DNA from: Patagioenas fasciata
Lineage: Eukaryota; Chordata; Aves; Columbiformes; Columbidae
Direction of reading: 5' to 3'
NCBI RefSeq assembly: GCF_037038585.1
Contig: NW_027288510.1
Coordinates: forward strand, 2,733,001-2,797,000
DNA: 64,000 bases
Both the position numbers and the translations under genes were made by a program. Below the pieces are notes generated by a model. It ran no database searches. It was not told where the DNA came from and saw only the letters and a list, made by a program, of their open reading frames with translations. Of this stretch, positions 10,640-23,499 are shown piece by piece. Positions within the stretch are counted from its first letter, which is position 1, and each line of letters opens with the position of its first letter.

Positions 10640-11230
10640 ACTTCAGCAGGTGATCGCACTTGTGCTTTCAGCTCCTGGGCTGGTGCTGTCCGGGCTTTCC
10701 CTGCTCAGCACTGACTGTGTTTTGGGAAGGCAGGAGCCAGTGCAAACCCTTCTCCGCTGTTCTGCTCTTTTTCTGCTCTTTTTCCCCTTTGCTGTGAAGC
10801 TCAGCTGCTCCATGAGTTATTGTGTTCTCCTGTGAGCGTGGGGTTTGTCCTCTGCTGTGGAGCACGAGAGCGAAGCCCCCGGAGCCCCGGCTGGTGCAGA
10901 CCCCGCAGCGAGGGTGACAGACCCGGAGCCAGGAGCAGTTTCCCCAGGGTGAGGAGCAAGTGGAGCTGCTCACACCAAGGGCACAGGCAGGGTTGGTGCA
11001 CGTCACCGGTTCTAAGGCTGTCACCAGAACCTGACAACCTGACAACAGTGTGCTGGCTCCCCGGGCAGTTGAAGTACAACCAGAACGCAAGAGGCAGCTT
11101 AAATTCGGGGTCGTCTTTTTGCCAGGAGCAACAAATGCCGTGATGGAGACAACGGGGAAAAGGTGGAAACTCTCAGACCGCGGTGCAGTCTGAGAGGAAA
11201 AGAGATGAACGAGACACTGATGAGCGGGAA
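10640..11230. other. Unassigned duplicated spacer
   Basis: This spacer lies between ERV pol/env debris and the AT-rich array and is repeated at 27,014-27,604 with very few differences. A 193-codon frame is open on the minus strand (10,668-11,249) in both copies, Ser/Cys/Thr-rich without a recognised domain. I see no splice sites or domains that would support it as a gene. Confidence 0.4.
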
Positions 11231-11234
11231 GAGT

Positions 11235-13090
11235 TGACGTATTTATCATAGAAACATTAAAGGTTATAGAGAGATGGAATGTTACACGAGATCAAATATT
11301 TAAATACATTCGCTCCAGACACAAAATAGTGTTAAAAAGTTCATCTATTTATTATAGATACATTAAATATTATACAAAGCTCAAACATGATCTAAAGATC
11401 AAACATTAAAATCTACTAACTCCAGACAAGAATTGGTGGGAAAACGTTTGCATATTTATTATATAAGTATTAAATATTAAATAAAGATTAAATAGAATAC
11501 AAAATCAAACATTAAAATATATTAACTCCAGACACAAATTAGTGGTCAAAAGTTAATCCATTTATTATAGAAACATTCAATATTATATGAAGATTAAATA
11601 TCATATAAAGATCAAATATTATCTAGAGATCAAACACTAAAATCTACTAACTCCAGACGAGAATTGGTGGAATAAAGTTCAAGTATTTATTATATAAATA
11701 TTAAATAAAGATTATGTATTATATAAAGCTTAAATATTAATCCTAGTAACTCCAGATCAAAAAATACTGGAAAAATGTTTACGTATTTTTATAGAAACAT
11801 TCAATAATATATAGAGATTAAATATGATATAAGGATCAAATATTAAACTATATTAACTCCAGACAAAAATTAGTTGAAAAAAGTTACGTATTTGTCATAG
11901 AAATGTTACATATCTATAAAAACTAAATACTACATAAGGATCAAATATTAAAATATTTTAACGCCAGACAAGAATTGGTGGGGGAAAAAAGTTCACAGAT
12001 TTCTTATGTAAATAAAGATTATGTATTAAATAAAGATTATGTATGATATAAAAGCTCAAATCTTAATATATATTAACTCAAGAGAAGAATTAGTGGAAAA
12101 AAAGTGACGTATTTATGATAGAGATGTTACATCCATGTAAAGATTGAATATGACATAGGGATCAAATATTAGAATATTTTAATGCCAGACAAGAATTGGT
12201 GGAAAAAAGTTCAAGTATTTATTCTATAAATATTAAATAAAGATGATGTGTTCTATAAAGCTCAGTTATTGGTATCTATTAACTCCAGAAAAAAAGGGTG
12301 GAAAAAAGTTTCTCTATTTATTTTACATGCATCTCTAGATATGTGATATAAAGCTCAAACACTATCTACAGAAGAAACATTAAAATACATTAACTCCAGA
12401 CAAAAATGGGTTGAAAAAAGTTGATATACTTATCATATCAATATTAAATATTATACAAGGATCAAATATTGTATAAAGATTTAATAATAAAATATATCAA
12501 CTCCAGAAAATAATTATTGGGGAAGGTCTATGTACATAGTAAATAAATATTAAATATTAGTACATTAAATAAACATATTAAATAAATATTAAACATTAGT
12601 ACATTAAATAAAAATATCACATAAATATTAAATATCAGTATGTTAAATAAAAAATATTAAATAAAGCTCAAATACTATATACAGCTAAACCATTTCAATA
12701 TATTAACTCCAAGGAGAAATTAGTGGAAAAAGTTTACGTACTTATTCTGTGAATACTGAATATTATACAAGCTAAAATATGCTATAAAGCTAAGCTATTT
12801 AAATATAGGAACTCCAAGCAGACATCAGTAGAAAAAAGATGATATAATATTGAAGGTTTCTGTAGAAGTATGGAAAGATTAAATATGATAAACACATCGA
12901 GTATTAAAATACATTAACTGCAGACAAACACTGGAAAAAAGTTAATATACTCGTTATAGAAATATTAAATATGATACAAAGCTCAAACATTATATACAGG
13001 TCACATATTAAAATATATGAACTCCAGACTAAAACTGGGGGGAAAAAAGTTTACATACTTATAATATAAACAGTAAATCCTATCCAGAGC
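11235..13090. repeat. AT-rich degenerate tandem array, about 16 units of ~107 bp (copy 1)
   Basis: A recurring core, AACTCCAGACAAAAATT then GGTGGAAAAAAGTT then TATTTATTATAGAAA, is followed by a variable ATTAAATATTATATAAAG linker. The CTCCAGAC-type boxes sit near 11,313, 11,420, 11,526, 11,651, 11,750, 11,867, 11,962, 12,077, 12,183, 12,283, 12,394, 12,501, 12,707, 12,812, 12,919 and 13,022, a spacing of 95-125 bp with one double-length gap. The array ends just past the stop codon of the RALGDS-like gene. It looks like an unclassified satellite or an expanded minisatellite. Confidence 0.9.
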
Positions 13091-13097
13091 TCAGCCA

Positions 13098-15484
13098 TTA
13101 CAACCCATGAAGTGCGGGCTCCTCCTGTGCTGCAGCTTTTCTTCTCAGGATGCAGTCGAAGTTGCCCTGGGTGCTCATGGCGTAGAACACGTTCGCCTTG
13201 GGTGGGATCGCCAGCTCCGCAAGAGAGGGAGCAGAGCGAGCGTTCATGGGCGCCCCACTCAGCGTTGGGGGTTTATTCTCACCGGCAGCTGGGACAACGT
13301 GGCGATGGCGTTTCTGACGTCGCTCCGCATGTTACTCTGGCCGGCAAAATGCAGCAGAGCTCTTCCAGCAGCAGCAGCAGCAGAGTTCTGCTTCCCCACC
13401 TTTGTCCTCGGAGATGATCTGGACCAGCTCGTAATCCTCGGCCGAGCCAGACTGCAGGTTGTGCTTCTCCATGGCTCGCTGGGTGACAGCAGGAGCCTTC
13501 TCTTGGTTACTCAGCTGCAAAGAGGGAGTTGCAAGGAGTCGCTTGGTAACCAAGTCGCAGATTCTGCCAGACGCTAAAACACGCTCTTTGCGACACCTGG
13601 GGGTGGAGTTAGTTCAAGACAACAGACACTGCTCTAGAAATGCAGCAGGGAATCACAGCCTCTGCTCTCCTGAGCAACCGCTCGGAGAGGTGAGACCTTG
13701 TTCTCAGCAGCCATCGAATCCGCAGCAAGAGCTGCCCCAGCTGCTGTTTGCAGACATCCATTAATCCACAGTCTCCCCTGCTAAACACTTTCTGCGATGT
13801 CCTGCAAAGATTCTGGGCCTTGGAGCTGGGTTTGCTGGGGAAGGGGCACCTTGTGTCACAGCTCACACACCCCAGTGCTGAGCTGGACACACAACAGCTG
13901 GCGCTGGCAGAAGAGCAGGGGCAGCAAAGCCGGCACTTGCTCAGAGTGCTTCCCTTGGCATTGTTGATCAAATACAAGCTTCAATTTCAAGGCCAGAAAC
14001 CTTGAGAGATGCTCTTTGCAAACCTCTCATTCATCCCCTGCTCCACATGTTTTGATTTGTAACATCGGTCACGTTCCCTGTCAAGGAGGTCTGATCGGGG
14101 AATAGGTGTTTCCGAAACTAAAAGCACCATTCAAGTCACCTGGGGTGAAAACACCACCCACAGTAACAGCGCTTTGCTGTTCCCACCGCTCACCAGGATG
14201 CTCCTGTAGATGTTGCCGCTTCTGTCCTCTTCTACGCTGGTGCGGATGACGCAGCTCTCTCCGCTCTGCTGGTTGTAGACTGGCAGGACTGGCGGCACTT
14301 CTTTTGATGGAACGGGAGTCACGGGGCCGGGGCACTTCTTGGAGCACTTGTCATCAGATGGCAGCAAGGGGGGAGACGAGATCAAACACATTCATTACCA
14401 TTGAATTTCAAAGATCCAAAAGCTAAAGATGACACTCTTCAGCACAACAGCCTTAACAAGGGCTTCGGCAACCCAGTTAAGGCAGCTTAGGTCAAGAGAG
14501 CAGAGTCTGCAGGACAAAGCTCCCTGGGAACGGAACCCAGCCCAGCCCAGGCTTGGTCTGGGCAGTTCCTGGCAGGTCAAACCACAGGGCTGGTGAGCTC
14601 TGACCTCACCTGCTTCTCACTTGCTCAGCTGCTCTGCCTGCCCCAGAATTAGGCTGGGCTGATGTACATGAGCCCTCCCCCCAAAATCGCCTTTCCCAGA
14701 GCTCAGGTCCCTCCATTCCACTGCCAGCAACGCTCCAGTCAAGATCCACAGGCTTGGGCAAGCGCCTGGGGCCGCCGGCAGCGTCAGCAGCCTCGCACAG
14801 GCTGTTTGTGCTGAACACAGGGCCCGGGCCCTACCTTGTGCTGAGGCTCCTCAGCAGTGTCGGTGGGAGGGACGATGGTGACGGTGCTGTCCCCAGAGCT
14901 CCCACCTGGAGCAGGTTTGGGCTGCGCGTTGACGGGGGTGCTGAGGGCGCTCACCCCCAAGCCCAGGAACGGCCTAGGGGAGAAAAGAAAGCACAACAGA
15001 GCTGGGCTGAGCACAGCTGTCACTTGCTTCAACAATCTGACCTGCTGTTGTGTTTTCCTATCTCGAGTGGCCTATTGTTTGTGTGTGTATAGCAAATTAG
15101 ACTCTATCCTTATTTGCTCTGTTTTGCTGCTGCAAATTTGAATTGAATTTATAATCCAGCACTAAAATCGTTCCTTTGTTTGACACCTTAGAGTTATTTC
15201 TGAAGTCTTTAGTCGATAACCCTCATGGCTACTTACACCAATAGAAAGAGACAACAGCAATACGTATTTCTAGCTGGCGGTGTCTCCTCGCAGCACTGCA
15301 GTGCTCTGGATCCCCAGCCAGGTTCGTCAGCTGGTGTTTGATTTATTCCAGTTCATATTCACACACCAAACCCCCTCCCCGTTGTACTCACAGGCTGAAT
15401 CTCTTCACCACGCTCTTCTGAGCTCTGCCCGCTGCGGTGCTCTGGTCAGGAGCTGCTCCTTCGATTTCATGTGACAGATGGAAA
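13098..15484 (-). CDS. RALGDS-like exons 14-18: linker and Ras-association domain
   Basis: Exons 15,392-15,484 and 14,835-14,973 encode a Pro/Ser-rich linker (FHLSHEIEG, then PVNAQPKPAPGG). Exons 14,194-14,346 (LPVYNQQSGESCVIRTSVEE), 13,400-13,514 (EKAPAVTQRAMEKHNLQSG, DYELVQIISEDK) and 13,098-13,216 (ANVFYAMSTQGNFDCILRR) form the RA domain, which in RALGDS binds Ras-GTP. The stop is at 13,098-13,100. The last exon should begin at 13,216 by frame, but the preceding dinucleotide is GG, so correct splicing needs a non-canonical site; the next AG shifts the frame. Confidence 0.82.
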
Positions 15485-15718
15485 CTGCAGAACAGGCAAT
15501 ACCGTTAGTTAAATATCTCAAAGTGGCCATATTTGAGAAGCCCTGGGTCACTCCCACGTCCCAGAGGGTTCATCCCCACGAGGAGGAGCGCAGCTCTGTG
15601 CGTGTGTATTTCCACTCTCCGGGAGCAGCTCCTGGCAGCGCAGAGCTCAAGGCTGAGAGAACCTGAACCTGCCTGCGGGGGAAGAAAAGCTGCTTCGCCA
15701 GCTGGGCTGACACCCTAC

Positions 15719-18700
15719 CTCTCCTCATCACTTCAATGCCGCTGCCTCCTAAACCACTGCACGAATTTCTCATCTCCTGTCACGCAATAGCTGTTACATG
15801 AGGACTGCAACAGCTTAATTTGTGCGATTACTTCAAACTCCTAAGAAAACAAATAATAAAATAGGAATTCTAATTAGAAAAATCAAGCCAGTCTCGTTAA
15901 TACACTAAACACACGCAGCAACAGATCCAGGACAAACTGCCCTCGGACAGAGGAAACCCCGGCACCTTCGCTCCTACTGATCTCTGACCAACAAGGCTCA
16001 GGCTGGAAGGCAACGCTCAGCCTTGATTTCTCGGTCCCAGGTACCCGCTTCGCTCGCTGCACCTTTGACCCACAACTATTTACTGCAGCACAAGGAAGAT
16101 GGTCACAGACTGCATCTTGTGGCCAGCAAAGGTCTCACGCCAGCAGGTCTGATGCGCTCCCAGCACACAGAACACGCTCGTGTAACGTGTTCCCGTGAAC
16201 ACCAAACGGGGGGAACGTGCCCCAGACGTAACTCCCGCGGCAGCGAGTGCCCTGCGGCTCCTCTTCCCCTGCTGCCCGCATCTAAAAGGAATTTCTCTTC
16301 CCGCGCCGCCCCGCACAGCCCGGCAGAGGTTCACAGCGTGCCGGGGACTGTTTCTTCCTCACCCTCTGAGTAACGTGAGCGGCTGTTGGATACGCCCAGC
16401 AAAGACAACAGGCCTCGCCAAGAGAACGCTCTAGCAGAGAGCGTCAGGCACTAACGATCACAGAACAGTCACCGTTCCACTTACCCTTCGCCGCTTCTCA
16501 AAACTGATCAGGCCGCCCTGTTGGAAGGACAGAGAAGGGATCGGAGGAGAAGAGCACAGGCTCGGCTGGAGTTAATCACAAACAGGATGAACAGGATGAA
16601 GTAGCGACACCAAGGGACGGGCCAGAGCTGCCCTGACCAAAGGCCTCTACAAAGACCCGTTTCCAGCTCTAGGATAAGCCACAGCACTCGTGTACCTGAG
16701 TCTATTTGTTAAATACATTCCTCTCTTTTTAAGAACTGCACTAGCACCCAGTGGAAGATGCAGGAGCAGACACAGTGTCTGCAAGGGAGGGAGGAGATTT
16801 AGGATTCCAAAAATTGCCCCAAATTACCTCGAGATAGTCCTGAAGGGCTGTGTCCAGCATGACGAGGTCAGTGAGGAAGGTACCCAGGTAAGGTACCGTG
16901 CCTTGTGTGACTCCCTGCAAACGGTCAGAGCAATGGTGGATTAATTGACTGAGAAGTCATAATTATACTAATTAGAATACTCCTGTGGAAGCAAACAAAA
17001 CACAACTAGTCTGCTTCACCAAACAGCGCTCTTGTAAATGATGCTTTCACGACATCATCCTTGGTATCTCAGCCAGCGGTTCATGTCTGCACAGAGCGGT
17101 ATATAAGCCAAAGTGCTCATTCGTAACTCCTCTGCGTCAAATCTCGCTGTGCGGCACCTCTCGCCCCAGCAGAAAAGCCGGGATTTACAGACCCGTCTTC
17201 CCCAAAGCACCGCATACGGGAGCTCATTGGTCAGGAACAGGGCTGAGCTCGGCTTTGGGTGAGATCACAACCTGGCAACTCAAGCTCATTCCCACCTTCA
17301 GCAGCAGCTCCCTGCTCGTCGCAAAGTTGTCACAGTCGGAGAAGATTTCGCAAAGCTCTTCGAACATCAGCATTGTGTCCCTGTACAGGAAAAGATTAAA
17401 TGATTTAAGTTGTTTGTAAGCACTCTGAATCAGACCAGGGTACAATTTTTTTCTCAAGAATCGTTAACAGTTGGGCACAGAAAAGATAAAAGCACCAAAA
17501 CACATCCAGTGACACACTGCACAGCCTTACTTTGGAACGCAGGCCCTGGTCTTCTTCCGGCGATAAACCGAAGTGGACTGCAAGGCGGAAACGATGGCCT
17601 TCAGAGACGAAAAGTTGTTCAGGATCCTACATTGCTGTGAAAGGAGCGGTTAGAAACACAGGAGCGTTAAACGTCAGCATCACCAATAGTCAGTGCTCTT
17701 CTGTCTGCCCCGTGTCCTGCTTGCTGCACATTCTCCCTGCTAAGCGGGCAGCTCTACAAATACTGAGCATCAAAAATATCACTCCCCGCTACAACCCCCC
17801 TGTCCCCCCCCCGCTCCACGGCACCCGCACAAGGAACGTTAAACAGTCGTGAATAAACGCTTTACACGTCCGATACGGATCCACTTCTCCAAGATCTTCG
17901 CTCTTGGCTGTGTCTTTAATTCTTTGCTCTCCAGGATGGTGCTGAGCACGCAGTTGGTGACGGCGTTGAACTGCGAGATGGTGGCTCTGATGCTCTGTGC
18001 CAGCTGTTTGTTCTCTTTCTTGTCCCTTCGGGACCAGATGCAGCCCAGGCAGTGGTGGGGCACAACGTTCTGGAAGAGTGTCTAGAGGGAAACAGAGGTG
18101 TCCAACTCAGCCTGGAGCGCTACTGCCCACAGCAAGAAATGCACGGTTACAGTACAAACTGCAGCTGAATCCAGTATGGTATTAAAAGGGAAATATTGGT
18201 TTTCTCTCCAGTTTAAAATATACACTTTGGTATAACTCTTTAGGCCTGACGCCCTAAAAGAAGTGTCAGCTAAACTGTCCTGGAAAAATAAAAGACACCT
18301 TTCTATCACTTACATTACCAGGGGGAAAGATTTCTATATCATGATACTTTTGAAAGAGATTGATACAAATAAGCCAAATCGGAGCTCTACAGTTACAAAG
18401 TACTTCTACATCTTCAGGTGAGGTAGCCTAAGATACAGTCAAAATACGCTATTTCTGAGGGGTCAAATGCTAAACTTTGCAAAAGAGGCCACACAGTCTA
18501 CATCCACACTGTATAACAAAAAGACAAACACCTTCAGAAGAACTGAAGGAAAAGCCCAATCAATGAAGCAAGTCTGGATAACCAAGCAGAGCTGCGCTCT
18601 GTGTCCCAGCAACAGAGCGGTTCTGGAACAACAGACTTACACCGATATAAGTTAAAAAACAAACAAACAAACAATGAGAAGCCCAGAACTCTTTCCCCGA

Positions 18701-18856
18701 GCATTTCAAGTAATACCTATGATCTACATACCGCGTCCATGTATGTCAGCTGTTCTGCCACCAGGTCTTCTTGGGACAGCGAGAATTCTTCTGGGCCGCT
18801 GATCTCCAGTTCCTCTTCCTCGTCCGGGGTGCAGGGAGAAAGGCTGTGGAACGCGT
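15719..18856 (-). CDS. RALGDS-like exons 7-13: CDC25 (RasGEF catalytic) domain, interrupted by TGA
   Basis: Exons 18,732-18,856 ([13 protein letters not shown]), 17,866-18,081 ([35 protein letters not shown]), 17,531-17,634 ([19 protein letters not shown]), 17,296-17,380 ([14 protein letters not shown]), 16,828-16,914 ([20 protein letters not shown]), 16,485-16,517 ([11 protein letters not shown]) and 15,719-15,840 ([17 protein letters not shown]) together follow the RALGDS catalytic domain in order. The segment that in RALGDS lies between the FSD(E/D) exon and the GT(V)[10 protein letters not shown] exon was not found. Codon 36 of the last exon is TGA where family members have Leu. This would truncate the product before the end of the domain and remove the RA domain. 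Confidence 0.87.
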
Positions 18857-19817
18857 CTGGCCAGCGGGGAAAACACGAGTCAGTGAATTGATACAGAAAA
18901 CAAGTAATCAAAGCAGGTATTTGGAAAATCACTACATAGAAGAACAGAACATGCAAAGGGACCTGCCTGGGGTAACGGCCTCACCGTGCTGCATATTTTA
19001 GGGAGATAGAGAAGGTCCAGAAGATTAAATGGGCAAAGAGAAGGTAGAAGAAAAAGAAATAGGGAGAACTGAGCTGTTCAGGGTCTCTTAGCTGAGAAGT
19101 GCCTTAACCCATTCACTAACCATTCTTTGGAAAGAACAAACCCACCAACCCCCCCACAACAACTCCTTATTAACACTGCAGAACTTTGATAATCTGCTTG
19201 TCAGCATCTATGCATTCTATACTCTGAAAAACAGCTGAACTGCAAAGAGACAAGACTGCAATTATACCCCCAAAATATTACGCTGAGAATGCTCTTATGT
19301 CCACGTTTCAAGGGAAGAGGAGGAGAAGGGAGAGAGACCAGTTGGAAAGTTAAAACGTGCTTTGCTAGTACTACTGATGAGGAGAGAAAGTAATGCAAAA
19401 TATACGAAACCAATCGTGGCTCCAGCAGCTTCAGGACAGGCCCCCGGACGCCCTGGGCTGGACTCGGCACTAAACCAGAGCTGGATTCAGGGCTGCAGGG
19501 CTGTACAGAATTGATCAGCAGCCTTGGCTGCCGCAGCACTAAGTCTAAACCTGGGCCTTTTCTGCACACCAGTCCTACCGTTATGCGCTCCAGAGCCAAC
19601 GGGGTCTGAGAAACACGCAGGTAACGTGAGAAAAATGCATGTAGTAGAACTCAGTCTGCCTACTAAGGCTGGAAGTTGATTCCAGTACTCATTCACATAC
19701 CACGTGAGCTCTTACGACTTTTCGGCTCACGGCACAGGAAGCTTTGTGCCCTGGATAAGGGGATGTGTCAGGCTTGACGCTGGGAGAACACACAGACAGC
19801 AGAGAAAGGTACTTTAC

Positions 19818-22270
19818 CATCATTCTCCCATTCTTCTTTCTGGAACTGCTCCAGGAGGTTCTGCGCCCTCTTCTCCGGGTCAGAGCCGGGCATGTTCTTC
19901 TTCAGATAACTCAGCACCTTCTGCAGACACACGTACTCGGGCGGCTCTCGGAAATCGTCGGCACATTGGTCGAGCCAGGCTTGTAAAATCGATGCCATCG
20001 CACTGTGAGCAAATTCAGAGAGAACACATGGGTTGTATGCAGCAGGTATTGATGCAATCGCATGGATCTGTACCTAATATAACAACAGGAACACTGAGAC
20101 ATTCATCCCCCACGTGAGGGCAGTATGGACACTTCTGTGAGCACAGAATTTAATTTGTTCTTTTTAGGCAAGAAATATTATTAAGATAATACTTCATAGG
20201 AAACTAAAGGCTGCTTCTTCAATTACACCTTGAGAAACCAGCGCAGTCATTCATATTTTCTCTGCGTTGTATTATTGGATGTGTTATGAGACAGCTGATA
20301 CTTGGCCTTTACACAAGCTCCTTGAAGCAAACAGGGCTGTGAATTGTCAAATGAAACAACAGCTCTGCTGCCCACGTCCCGCTCCAGCACCGAACCCTGA
20401 CTGGGGCTCGCTGGGCGCTGCAAAACCAAACTTACGTCCTGAGCACTGTGCTGGATCCGGGGGAATTCTGGGTTCCATGTTCTTCAGAGCCCGAGATCTC
20501 CAGGTTTCCGTATCTGAAAAAATGAGATGGCTGTTTAGAGGAACCTCTACTGAGCAACCCAAACAGCGTAATCCATATACAATTGGCATAAACATATAGA
20601 TATTGGCATATTCATATACAATTGGCATGAAGACAAGGGCTTCATGCTGGACAATTCCACCGTGGCTGGGGAAGCTGCGGCAGAGATGAAGGGTTTGCAC
20701 ATATCCCCCGTGCACTGGTCTTTTTTTAAGGGACAAGCTGTATTGGTTTTCTTGTGTCGGTCTCAGTTTGGTTCCTTAGCGCTCAGACCACGCACGCTTT
20801 CCCCACCTGGCGCTTAAGCTTTAATGAGATTTGGGATGTGGGCAACGTGCATTTACACATGGTGTGTTTACGCTGAAATCCTGAATTTTGCAGGATTCTT
20901 TTCTGTCAACGTCCCCCTGTCGTGTATAATAAATGACGGCTCAGTTTCCATTCTGTCCCGGCTCTCACCTGTCCAGGAGCAGTTCCAGGACTGTGCTGGT
21001 GGAAGCAAAGGCCCTGTACGTGGAGAGGAAGATGCTGATGTATGTGAAGTCATTATCGGTAAAGGCCCTGTACGTGGAGAGGAAGATGCTGATGTATGTG
21101 AAGTCATTATCGGCAAAGGCCGTCGGAAGCGTCTCCACCAGCTTTTCCAAAGTTCCAGCTTTCAGGGCCCTGCTGTTGCACGTCTCGTCCGGGCTGACAG
21201 TGTGTCCTGCAGGGAACTGGTCCCCTTCAGCCTACAAAGTGGAAACAAAGACAAAGCACAAAACTCAGACAGAAGCCAGAGCCCCGACAGAGCTTGCACA
21301 ACAAAACACAGATTCCATTCCACCTTTTCACAGGAATAGTCCATCTCTAGTTACTAAACAATTTTGTCGGTTTGGGCTCTCCAAACACCAAATGCTGTAT
21401 CAAATACTGGAGGACAATCAAGACATTTCTTATTGAAACAGCCAAGTGTTTCCAGTGCTTAAGCTGTAATCTCCTGGTTGCCTTTGAAACTGACCATTCT
21501 CTCATAACAGGGCCAACCATTCAAAAACCCCGGATGCTTTCTTAGCATCCAGAAGTTTAAGAAAGGTTTGTCAGACTTCTTGCAGCATGAAAGATCTAAG
21601 TTCCTTCACTTACTCCAACCTCTACAAGAAAATACTAAGCAAGGTTTCAAGCTTCTCAGTACTTAAAGGAATTGGTAATAAAGCCCAACTCACTCAAAAT
21701 GAACAAAACCAGTTGTATTCCTTTCAACACGGGTTCTATGAAATTTTCAGTTAGAGCTGCATTTCTCTCAGACACATCCACTACCAGCCAACGCTTTTCA
21801 GCTGAAAAGCCTCCAAATCACTCTACAAATGCAGCATCACTAAGAACTCTTCCCATCAGCTGGAAAATGTACAGGAGGTCAAAAATACTTTCTGCTATTT
21901 CTCCCGGTAAAAACAGGAGGCAGAGATGGGAAATCTGCCACTCAAAGTCTCTATACTACCAACCTGGACACTACACCAAAGCAAGTTCTTATATTATTGC
22001 CTTGGATCCTGAAGAAAATGTAGAAACATCGCAACATAACATGAAAGTTCTACCCACCTCCTGACCCTCTGGCTCAAACTGCCACAGCTGCACCGATTGC
22101 AATGAAGTGAGGACACTTTGATCAGCTGGGGGCTTGGCCACCATGCCAGCTTTACTTACCCCGAGCCATCTTGCTCCTTCGCTGTCAGTCTGCTGGATCT
22201 GCGCTCTTCTCAGGCTGTCGCAGTCAACAGCTCCTTCTTGTGCGTCTTCAGCTCCATCCTCAGTTGTGCT
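19818..22270 (-). CDS. RALGDS-like exons 3-6: REM (RasGEF N-terminal) domain
   Basis: Exon 3 (22,160-22,270) encodes STTEDG...GARWLG. Exon 4 (20,969-21,231) encodes the LKAGTLEKLVETLPTAF lead-in and the DFTYISIFLSTYRAF helix typical of the REM domain. Exon 5 (20,436-20,513) follows, and exon 6 (19,818-20,002) encodes ILQAWLDQCADDFREPPEY and LKKNMPGSDPEKRAQNLL. All phases close. Exon 4 contains an in-frame 54-bp tandem duplication (see findings) that doubles the ADNDFTYISIFLSTYRAF helix. The REM domain normally stabilises the catalytic domain of Ras-family exchange factors. Confidence 0.85.
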
Positions 22271-22877
22271 CTGCCAGGAAAAGGGCCAAGAGAAACAAGT
22301 CAGAGAGAAAGGAACATGGTCCCTGCACAAGCGCAGGCTGCAGACACCAGCATGCCAGCACCAGGATCTCACAACACCTCAACAACGCTCACTTCAGTTG
22401 CCACTTTTTAGCTGCCTTCAGTTACCTGGGCCTTTTTGGGCTTTTAACTGAAAGCAGAGAGGAGCTGAGTGCACAACTTACTGCACGAGTCAATGAAAGA
22501 GGTAAGAATTAAACCAGAGAGTCCAGATCTCCTGAACCCCACCACTAACAGCCGCTGTATTAACATGCTGATACATGTTGAGGAGCAAAGCACTAGAGAA
22601 TTGAAAATAGATGTAACAATTAACTTCAGAAATACATATACTGGTCCCCCTGCAACCACATAATGCTTTTTCTTCATACATACCACTTGAATAATTAAAG
22701 TTTCAGGGCTTTACTGACTACCATAGCCTTAAGCACAGCAACAACTCAATTAGAAAGGATTTGAGTGCAGTGCAACCAAATCCTGCTTTGGGGAAGCTGG
22801 GGTTTGGGGTTTTTTGGGGGGTTGCTTTTCTGGTTTTTTTTTACCTCTTTTAACTCTAAAATATCCCTAAGTCATAC
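20164..22877. other. Copy 1-only intronic sequence
   Basis: From about 20,166 on, the sequence has no counterpart after the copy 2 junction at 36,537. Apart from exons 3-5 of the RALGDS-like gene I see no other gene or classified repeat here. Confidence 0.6.
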
Positions 22878-23369
22878 AGAACTGTCTGTGCACCAGTGAC
22901 TTGCCTCTTGAACGCTCTGTGGAACCTCCACGTCTTCCCCAGGTTGGTTCCTCACATTTTCTTCCAGGCTCTGTGGAGTCTCCACGTCTTCTTCAGTTGG
23001 CTCGCTTGGAGTCTCCTCTGTGCACTCTGCAGTCTCTGTGTCTTCCTCTGTTGCCTTGCTTAGACCGTTCTCAATGCGCTCTGGAGTCTCTGCGTCTTTG
23101 TCTGATACCTTGCTTGTAGTCTCCACATCTTCCTCTCTTGTCTCGCTTAGAGTCTGCTCAATGCGCTCTGGAGTCTCCTCAACGCGCTCTGGAGGCTCCT
23201 CAGTACACTCTGGGCTCTCCACTTCTTCCTTGGTTGGCTTGGTCAGAGTCTCCTCAAGGCTGTGCAGAGACTCCACATCTTCCTCGTCTCTCTTCTGCCT
23301 GGGTGTCCTCCTCCGTGGTCTTCTCCAGCATCTCCAAAGAGACAGGTTCCGAAAGGGGAAGTTCCGAGC
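22878..23369 (-). CDS. RALGDS-like exon 2: acidic, repeat-rich N-terminal tail
   Basis: The acceptor is TTCTAACAG before 23,369. The exon codes for 164 residues. It begins with a basic stretch (ARNFPFRNLSLWRCWRRPRR) and turns into a long Glu/Thr/Pro-rich segment with imperfect repeats of the EEDVETPQSLEE / EETPERIE type. This is PEST-like and probably disordered. The donor I prefer is TCT|GTATGA at 22,878, which keeps phase 0 into exon 3. Other weak donors exist, so the 3' end is less certain than the start. RALGDS itself does not, as I recall, have such a tail. Confidence 0.6.
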
Positions 23370-23499
23370 CTGTTAGAAAACAACGGAAAAACAGTTTTGA
23401 ATTGCAGATAGCAACACATTTACTTTTAACGTCCTTGCAAAAGTACCGGGACAAGATCACATGAACCCTGAAATTCAGACACTATTACAATGCAAAAAA

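Noticed and set aside
10668-11249. 193-codon minus-strand ORF, also in copy 2
   Set aside because: It is conserved only because the segment was duplicated recently; there is no domain, no splice structure and no ERV gene similarity that I can name.
15733-15735. TGA as a selenocysteine codon
   Set aside because: RALGDS-family proteins have no selenoprotein members that I know of, and the shared splice lesion points to decay instead.
19201-19599. 132-codon minus-strand ORF between RALGDS-like exons 6 and 7 (and at 35,572)
   Set aside because: It lies in an intron, matches no family, and is kept in both copies only by the recent duplication.
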